Assembly: GCF_000239295.1 (NCBI RefSeq) | Contig: NZ_JH417666.1 | Coordinates: forward strand, 1-43,276 | Origin: Flavonifractor plautii ATCC 29863 | GTDB lineage: Bacteria > Bacillota > Clostridia > Oscillospirales > Oscillospiraceae | Reading direction: 5' to 3' | DNA: 43,276 bases | Part shown: positions 38,116-43,276 of the stretch, in pieces | How the letters are laid out: every line of letters begins with the position of its first letter | Numbering within the stretch: position 1 is the first letter of the stretch | Program-made: the position numbers and the translations under genes | Notes under the pieces: generated by a model | The model's database searches: none | What the model was told of the DNA's origin: nothing | Seen by the model: the letters and a program-made list of their open reading frames with translations, nothing else

Positions 38116-38603
38116 TCTCCCTGCTCCTCCATCATGCGGTCCAGCTCCTCAGTGGTGTAGAGCCGGTCGGCATGCTCGGTGAACAGGTGGCCGTCCAGAT
38201 GCTCAATCTCGTGGCAGAAGCATCGGGCCACGATCTCCTCCCCCTCGGCCTCAAAGAAATTGCCGTTGCGGTCCTGGGCGCGCACCCGTACCTTGTAGGG
38301 GCGCTTGACCACGCCCCAGCGGCCGGGCACCGACAGGCAGCCCTCAAAGCCCTCCTGCTCCCCCTCCTGGGAGACAATTTCGGGGTTGACCAGCTCCAGC
38401 ATGTTGTCCTCGGCGTCCACCACAATGACCACCCGGCGGAGAATCCCCACCTGGGGGGCGGCCAGGCCAGCCCCGTTGGCATCGGCCAGGGTCTCCTTCA
38501 GATCGTCCAGCAGCGTGTGCAGGCGGGCATCAAAGCTGGTGACCGGGCGGCACATCTTGTGCAGGGCAGTGTCTCCATCCGTCAAAATCTTGCGCAGGGC
38601 CAT
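38112..38603 (-). CDS. def: Peptide deformylase
   Basis: Def removes the formyl group from new proteins. The 163-residue enzyme has all three motifs: GAGLAAPQVG (about 45-54), EGCLSVPG with the metal-binding Cys, and the HEIEHLDG form of HExxH. The sequence CFCHEIEH fits type 1/2 hybrids of Firmicutes. The ATG at 38603 follows AAGGAGG by about 8 nt and the gene lies 12 bp after priA. Confidence 0.96.
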   Translation of the reverse strand: MALRKILTDGDTALHKMCRPVTSFDARLHTLLDDLKETLADANGAGLAAPQVGILRRVVIVVDAEDNMLELVNPEIVSQEGEQEGFEGCLSVPGRWGVVKRPYKVRVRAQDRNGNFFEAEGEEIVARCFCHEIEHLDGHLFTEHADRLYTTEELDRMMEEQGE

Positions 38604-38615
38604 GGTGTTTCCTCC

Positions 38616-41078
38616 TTAATCCAGTGGGTTCACGTCCGCCGAGACGGACACCCCCTTGTTTTCCTTGTCGGTTTGCGCACAGCGGACCAGATGGGCCACC
38701 ATGGCGCGAATTTCCTTTGTATTTTGTGCCGCCAGAGTCAGGCGGTAGCGGTAGCGGTCGTTGATCTTGGCCACGCTGGCCGGGGCGGGGCCAAGGACGG
38801 TCAGCTCCCAGTCCCGAAACGGCGGCTGGGCCAGCCACCCCTCCAGGGAGCGCCGCAGGCGCATACAGGTGCGCAGCACCGCGCTCTCCAGCGGCCCCGA
38901 GGCCGTCAGGACAAACAGCTCCCGAAAGGGCGGGCACAGGCGCATCCGGCGCAGCTCGATCTCCTGCTCATAGAAGCTGTCGTAGTCCTGACGGGCGGCG
39001 CAGCGGATCACGTCATTCTCCGGGGTAAAGGTCTGGATGACCGCCCTCCCCTGTTTGGCACCCCGCCCGGCCCGGCCCACCACCTGGGTGAGCAGGGAAA
39101 AGGTGCGCTCCCCCGCCCGGTAGTCGTCCACATACAGGGAGAGATCGGCGGAGATCACCCCCACCAGGGTGACATTCTCAAAATCCAGCCCCTTGGCCAC
39201 CATCTGGGTGCCCACCAGCACGGGAATCCGCTCCTTCTCAAACCGGGAGAGCAGCTTCTCGTGGCTCTGGGTGGCGGAGACGGTGTCGGTGTCCATCCGC
39301 AGGATCTCCCGCCCCGGAAAGGCGGCGTGGAGCTCCTCCTCCACCTTCTGGGTGCCGTAGCCGAGGAAGTTCAACGCCCCGCCGCAGGAGGGGCAGGCGT
39401 CGGGCAGCGGCTCGGAGTGGCCGCAGTAGTGGCACATGAGCCGACCGTTGGCCGAGTGGTAGGTCAGGTGGACGGAGCAGCGGGGGCACGTGGGCACCTC
39501 GCCGCACTCGCCGCAGGTGACCATGCGGCTGGCCCCCCGGCGGTTGAGGAAGAGAATACTCTGCTCCCCCGCCTCCATGGCGGCGGCCAGCCCGGCCCTG
39601 AGGGGCCCGCTGAGTGAGGTGCCGTTGCCGGCGCGGAGCTCCTTTTTCATGTCGGCGATAAGCACCTCCGGCAGGGCCTGCTCGTTGTACCGGCGGCGCA
39701 GGGTGAACAGGCGGTAGTCCCCCCGCTTGGCGTGGTACATGCTCTCCACCGACGGGGTGGCGGAGCCCAGTACCAGCAGGGCGTCATTCTGAGCACAGCG
39801 GTATTTTGCCACGTCGCGGGCGTGGTATTTCGGGACGTTCTCCGATTTGTAGGTGGACTCCTGCTCCTCGTCCAGAATCAGCAGCCCCAGATTCCGCAGG
39901 GGGGCGAACACGGCGGAGCGGGTACCGATGACCACCCGGGCCTGACCGCTCCGCACCCGCTTCCACTCGTCGTACCGCTCCCCCGCCCGCAGGGACGAGT
40001 GGAGCACAGCGATGTCGTCCCCGAAGTGGGAGGCGAAAATGCGCAGGAGCTGGGGGGTCAGGGCGATCTCGGGCACCAGCACCATGGCGGTACGGCCCCG
40101 GGCCAGTGCCTCATAGATCAACCGGAGATACACCTGGGTCTTGCCGCTGCCCGTCACCCCGTACAGCAGGGCGGCAGCGGGTCTTCCGACCGCCGCCAGG
40201 GCGTCCAGTCCCTCAAAGGCCGCCTGCTGCTCGGCGTTGAGCACCGGGGGAGCGGCCCGCTCCCCCGCCTCCACCGTCACCCGACGGAACACCTCACGGT
40301 GTTCCAGGCGCAGGATACCGCTCTTTTCCAAAGAGCGCAGGGTGGCGTTGGCGGCCCCGGTGAAGTAGCACAGCTCCTTAGCCGAGGCGCTGCCGAGGGC
40401 GCACAGCAGCTCGGTCACGGCATACCGCAGGGGCGCGGAGCGGCGCCTTGGCGTGACCAGGGCCATGGCCTCCTCGGGCGGGATGGCCAGCGAGGCCACC
40501 AGCTCTTTCTTGTCCCCCACCCCCCGGGAGGCGCTGGTTTCCAAGGTGAGAATGCCCTTGTCCCGCAACAGCTTGAGGGCGGGATTGGGATCTTTTGTCC
40601 CGAACGCCTCCTTGATTTGGGCCACATCCGCCTCCCGCCCCGAGGCGAAGAGCAACTCCACGATGCGCCGGGCGTGCTCTGACCGGCCCGCCGCCGCATA
40701 GGCCGCCTCCCGGTCCACGCCGGGGGCCAGCTTCCAGCGATCCTGAAGGGAGAAGTACAGCCCCGCCGGGAGCATGGCCCGGGCCGCGTCGTACACGGTG
40801 CAGAACCAGCGTTCCCGCATCCACAGGGCCAGCCGGAGGGCCTCGCCGTCCAGCACCGGCTCTTCGTCTAGAACGGTGAGAATGCTCTTGCGCCTTGGGT
40901 CGTCCGGGTACCCGCCCTCCAGCGCCAGGACGATGCCCTCCGTCCGGCGGTTGCCCGCCCCGAAGGGGACGACCACCCGCATACCGGGGCGCAGGGTGTC
41001 CAGCAGCTCCGGCGGTACCTGGTAGTCGTAGGGCTTGTCGATGGCGTAGGTAGCGGCCTGCAACGCGATCTTGGCCAC
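38616..41078 (-). CDS. priA: Primosomal replication restart helicase PriA
   Basis: PriA recognises stalled forks and reloads the replicative helicase. The 820-residue protein has the N-terminal 3'-DNA-binding domain (AKIALQAATYAIDKPYDYQVP), a winged-helix region, helicase motifs (YGVTGSGKT Walker A, LLILDEEQEST with the DEEQ-type box, LVLGSATPS) and two pairs of zinc-binding cysteine motifs (CGECGEVPTCPRCS and CHYCGHSEPLPDACPSCGG). The GTG at 41078 is chosen because GGAGGGG precedes it by 6-8 nt; an in-frame ATG at 41093 would add five residues. A terminator-like hairpin precedes it. Confidence 0.95.
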   Translation of the reverse strand: MAKIALQAATYAIDKPYDYQVPPELLDTLRPGMRVVVPFGAGNRRTEGIVLALEGGYPDDPRRKSILTVLDEEPVLDGEALRLALWMRERWFCTVYDAARAMLPAGLYFSLQDRWKLAPGVDREAAYAAAGRSEHARRIVELLFASGREADVAQIKEAFGTKDPNPALKLLRDKGILTLETSASRGVGDKKELVASLAIPPEEAMALVTPRRRSAPLRYAVTELLCALGSASAKELCYFTGAANATLRSLEKSGILRLEHREVFRRVTVEAGERAAPPVLNAEQQAAFEGLDALAAVGRPAAALLYGVTGSGKTQVYLRLIYEALARGRTAMVLVPEIALTPQLLRIFASHFGDDIAVLHSSLRAGERYDEWKRVRSGQARVVIGTRSAVFAPLRNLGLLILDEEQESTYKSENVPKYHARDVAKYRCAQNDALLVLGSATPSVESMYHAKRGDYRLFTLRRRYNEQALPEVLIADMKKELRAGNGTSLSGPLRAGLAAAMEAGEQSILFLNRRGASRMVTCGECGEVPTCPRCSVHLTYHSANGRLMCHYCGHSEPLPDACPSCGGALNFLGYGTQKVEEELHAAFPGREILRMDTDTVSATQSHEKLLSRFEKERIPVLVGTQMVAKGLDFENVTLVGVISADLSLYVDDYRAGERTFSLLTQVVGRAGRGAKQGRAVIQTFTPENDVIRCAARQDYDSFYEQEIELRRMRLCPPFRELFVLTASGPLESAVLRTCMRLRRSLEGWLAQPPFRDWELTVLGPAPASVAKINDRYRYRLTLAAQNTKEIRAMVAHLVRCAQTDKENKGVSVSADVNPLD

Positions 41079-41113
41079 GGTATTCCCCTCCATCTCTCCG
41101 CCCCCTTTCCTCC

Positions 41114-41153
41114 AGAAAAGGCAAGCGCCGGGCGCTTCCCCGTCGCTTGCCTT
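41114..41153 (-). terminator. Terminator or attenuator between rpoZ and priA
   Basis: AAGGCAAGCG (41118-41127) and CGCTTGCCTT (41144-41153) form a perfect 10-bp stem, followed on the minus strand by TTTTCTGG. It lies where coaBC sits in B. subtilis and would split or attenuate the long operon. Confidence 0.75.
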
Positions 41154-41157
41154 ATGC

Positions 41158-41355
41158 TCACTCCTCGTCGTTCAGCTCAACCTTGCCCTCGGCCACCTCA
41201 CGGATAGCGATGGTCACGGGCTTGTCGTCCAGCGGAATCCCGGCATCCTCCGCCTCGCTGGCCACCTGGCGGGCCCGCTGGGCCACTACGTTCACCAGCA
41301 TATAGCGGCTGGGTACCTGCTTGAGCAGTTGGTTCATCGGGGGTTCGAGCATCAT
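41158..41355 (-). CDS. rpoZ: RNA polymerase omega subunit
   Basis: Omega helps assemble RNA polymerase and binds ppGpp in some bacteria. The 65-residue protein has the family core: an early PSRYMLVNVVAQRARQV helix and the KPVTIAIREVAEGKV segment. The short length is normal for Clostridia. The start is ATG-ATG at 41355 after AAGGAG. It follows gmk by 6 bp, as in most Firmicutes. Confidence 0.93.
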   Translation of the reverse strand: MMLEPPMNQLLKQVPSRYMLVNVVAQRARQVASEAEDAGIPLDDKPVTIAIREVAEGKVELNDEE

Positions 41356-41361
41356 ATTGGA

Positions 41362-41973
41362 TCAGACTCCTTCCACAAGATTGATTCGGTGCTTGGTACG
41401 GCAGCTCTCCGCCGTCAGGATGGCGATGATCTCGCCCGCGGCCTCGGATACCTTGTCGTTGACCACCAGATAGTCATAATTGGGGATCTGCTTGCACTCC
41501 TCACGGGCCTTCTGGAGGCGGCCCTGGATGACCTCCTCCGCGTCGGTGGCCCGGCGGTGCAGGCGGCGGGAGAGCTCCTCAAAGGAGGGGGGGATGATAA
41601 AGATAAAAACCGCGTCTGGGCACTTGGCCCGCACCTTGGCCGCGCCCTGCACCTCAATATCCAGCAGCACGTCGGTGCCGGCGGACAGCTTCTCCTCGAT
41701 CAGGCGAAGGGAGGTGCCGTAGTAATTATGGACATATTCGGCGTATTCCAACAGCTCACCGCCGGAAATCATGGACTCAAACTGCTCCCGGCTGACAAAA
41801 TTGTAGTTGACGCCATCCTCCTCTCCCACCCGCGGCTGGCGGGTGGTGAAAGAAACGGAGAAGTAGATGTTTTCCCGTTCGCTCAGGAGCTCGGAAATCA
41901 CCGTGCTCTTGCCCACACCAGACGGGCCGGAGAGCACAATGAGCTGCCCCCTGGTTTTCTTTTTCAGGTTCAT
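41362..41973 (-). CDS. gmk: Guanylate kinase
   Basis: Gmk converts GMP to GDP with ATP. The 203-residue protein has the P-loop [10 protein letters not shown] (about 15-24), the GMP-binding segment [21 protein letters not shown] and the lid region [17 protein letters not shown]. It overlaps remA by ATGA and precedes rpoZ. Confidence 0.96.
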   Translation of the reverse strand: MNLKKKTRGQLIVLSGPSGVGKSTVISELLSERENIYFSVSFTTRQPRVGEEDGVNYNFVSREQFESMISGGELLEYAEYVHNYYGTSLRLIEEKLSAGTDVLLDIEVQGAAKVRAKCPDAVFIFIIPPSFEELSRRLHRRATDAEEVIQGRLQKAREECKQIPNYDYLVVNDKVSEAAGEIIAILTAESCRTKHRINLVEGV

Positions 41974-42242
41974 GCGTCCTCATCCTCCTCTGGGGCGGGC
42001 TCGTTCTCCCGGCCGCCCAGCCGCCCGGCCACTGTCTCTGGCTGTAGGGCCGAGAGAACGATGTGGTCGCTGTCCATGATGAGCACCGCCCGGGTGCGCC
42101 GCCCATAGGTGGCATCAATGAGCACACCCCGGTCCCGGGCCTCCTGGACCATGCGCTTGATGGGGGCCGACTCCGGGCTGACAATGGCGATGAGCCGTCC
42201 GGCGGAAACCATATTTCCAAATCCGATATTGATAAGCTTCAT
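41970..42242 (-). CDS. remA: RemA-family DNA-binding regulator (DUF370)
   Basis: RemA is a ring-forming DNA-binding protein that activates matrix and osmoprotectant genes in B. subtilis. The 90-residue protein has the family start [20 protein letters not shown], the [20 protein letters not shown] block, in which Arg and Lys contact DNA, and [16 protein letters not shown]. An acidic tail of about 14 residues (PAPEEDED) follows. Its place between yicC and gmk is conserved across Firmicutes. Confidence 0.94.
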   Translation of the reverse strand: MKLINIGFGNMVSAGRLIAIVSPESAPIKRMVQEARDRGVLIDATYGRRTRAVLIMDSDHIVLSALQPETVAGRLGGRENEPAPEEDEDA

Positions 42243-42256
42243 CCTGCCCCACCGCC

Positions 42257-43135
42257 TTACTCGATGTTCTGGATCTGTTCCCGGATCTTCTCGATCTCGG
42301 CCTTGATATCCACCACGTATCCGGCGGTCTCAATATCATTGCATTTGGAGCCGATGGTGTTGGCCTCCCGGTTGAACTCCTGGATCAGAAAGTCCAGCTT
42401 GCGGCCTACGGGGCCCTCCTGGGCCAGCATGTGGTCCAGTTGGGACAGGTGACTGCGCAGGCGGACGGTCTCCTCGTCCACAGCCACCTTGTCGGCATAG
42501 ACGGCGGCCTCGGTGAGGATGCGGCTCTCATCAAGCTGGGTGTTCTGAAGCACCTCCGCCATTTTGGCGCTCAGGCGGGCCCGGTAGTCGGCCACAATGC
42601 CGGGGGCGCGCTCCTCCACCCTGGTAGTGAGGGCCTCGATGGTGTGTGCCCGGCCGGTCACATCCTGGAAGAGCTTTTCGCCCTCCCGCGCCCGCATGGC
42701 GTCAAAGTCCTGAAGGGCCAGCTCCAGCACGGAGCAGATGTCCGCGCTCACGGCCTCCAGATCCTCCTGGGTCTTCTCTACCAGGAAGACATCCTGGAAC
42801 CGGGAGAGCAGGGAAACCGAAATGTCGTCCTTTAAGCCGTAGCTGTCCCGCAGCGCGCACAGCGCGGCATAGTAGCCATCCGCCACAGGCTTGTTGACCG
42901 AGATGGATACATCCCCGTTCTCCGACGGGCCGATGGTGACGAACACATCCACCTTGCCCCGGGAGATATGGGCCTGTACCTTGGATTTGATGGCGTCCTC
43001 CGCAAACACATAGATGCGGGGCAGCTTGATGGTGCAGTCCAGATAGCGGTTATTGACGGAGCGCAGCTCCACAGTGATGGAGCGGCCATGGACCACGGCC
43101 TCTCCCCTGCCGTAGCCCGTCATACTTTTCACCAA
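42257..43135 (-). CDS. yicC: YicC/YloC-family endoribonuclease
   Basis: YicC proteins are endoribonucleases that act on RNA stability in enterics and Bacillus. The 292-residue protein has the N-terminal [12 protein letters not shown] and [15 protein letters not shown] blocks and the conserved C-terminal [17 protein letters not shown] with a long central coiled coil. The start is inferred as TTG at 43135, 8 nt after AGGGGG, giving an N-terminus M-V-K-S-M-T-G-Y-G usual for the family; a GTG one codon on is also possible, while the ATG at 43156 has no site. It heads the operon after a near-consensus promoter. Confidence 0.92.
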   Translation of the reverse strand: MVKSMTGYGRGEAVVHGRSITVELRSVNNRYLDCTIKLPRIYVFAEDAIKSKVQAHISRGKVDVFVTIGPSENGDVSISVNKPVADGYYAALCALRDSYGLKDDISVSLLSRFQDVFLVEKTQEDLEAVSADICSVLELALQDFDAMRAREGEKLFQDVTGRAHTIEALTTRVEERAPGIVADYRARLSAKMAEVLQNTQLDESRILTEAAVYADKVAVDEETVRLRSHLSQLDHMLAQEGPVGRKLDFLIQEFNREANTIGSKCNDIETAGYVVDIKAEIEKIREQIQNIE

Positions 43136-43184
43136 CGCGGGTTCCCCCTGTTCCATTCGTCTTTTGTTCTGAGGCTATTCAAAA

Positions 43185-43213
43185 ATTATACCAGACTAGG
43201 AAGTCTTTCGCAA
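43185..43213 (-). promoter_or_regulatory. SigA promoter of the yicC-remA-gmk-rpoZ operon
   Basis: On the minus strand TTGCGA (43208-43213), 17-bp spacer, TATAAT (43185-43190), about 50 bp upstream of the yicC start. This is the only strong promoter I see for the block down to thiN. Confidence 0.82.
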
Positions 43214-43276
43214 TACCCTGTCCACCCGGGCCACATAAAAGGAGTGTAGGACTACAATACATATTGGACATCTGAA

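Overview
The window is high-GC (about 60%) DNA from an endospore-forming member of the Clostridia. Strong Shine-Dalgarno sites, intrinsic terminators, GTG/TTG starts, several sporulation genes (cwlD, cotJ, spoIVA, a SipL-type SPOCS/LysM protein, spoVM), a PPi-type phosphofructokinase and an ECF vitamin transporter together suggest an Oscillospiraceae-like gut Firmicute (Flavonifractor, Intestinimonas or Oscillibacter type). The family assignment is an inference. I see no rRNA, tRNA, CRISPR array or intact mobile element.

Layout. 0-0.7 kb: a small coiled-coil protein diverges from an XRE repressor, with two interlaced inverted repeats between them; this looks like a phage- or element-type switch. 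0.8-3.2 kb: a Cys-rich microprotein, then radA and cwlD on the minus strand. 3.2-5.0 kb: a YhcH/YjgK protein and a cotJ spore-coat operon in which CotJA and CotJB are fused. 5.0-11.2 kb: a MacB-like ABC ATPase, FtsX-type permease, lipoprotein adaptor and isoaspartyl dipeptidase, followed by a decapitated Eis/SCP2-type remnant. 11.2-15.0 kb: glycolysis, with fba and PPi-dependent PFK sharing overlapping divergent promoters, and an ATP-dependent pfkA in a purB-pfkA-TIGR04076 operon. 16.5-20 kb: an aspartate aminotransferase, coaX with an ECF S component (probably pantothenate uptake plus phosphorylation), and a VOC protein. 20-24.2 kb: leuCDB diverging from a Crp/Fnr-family regulator whose promoter contains a perfect TGTAA-N6-TTACA palindrome.

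24.2-43.2 kb is one long minus-strand block: yicC-remA-gmk-rpoZ / priA-def-fmt-(mannosyltransferase)-yugP-rsmB-(hypothetical)-rlmN-prpC-prkC-rsgA-thiN-(56-aa membrane protein)-spoVM-sipL-spoIVA. It follows the Bacillus subtilis ylo-prp-spoVM order without coaBC and rpe, with new genes inserted and the rest of the spore-coat basement layer (SipL, SpoIVA) attached at the end.

The most interesting spot is 24.3-27.8 kb. SpoVM (25 codons), SipL and SpoIVA, whose homologues build the coat basement layer together, are contiguous. spoVM is translationally coupled to an unrecognised 56-aa membrane protein whose ribosome-binding site lies inside a large stem-loop. Two similar SigE-like promoter motifs precede sipL and spoIVA.
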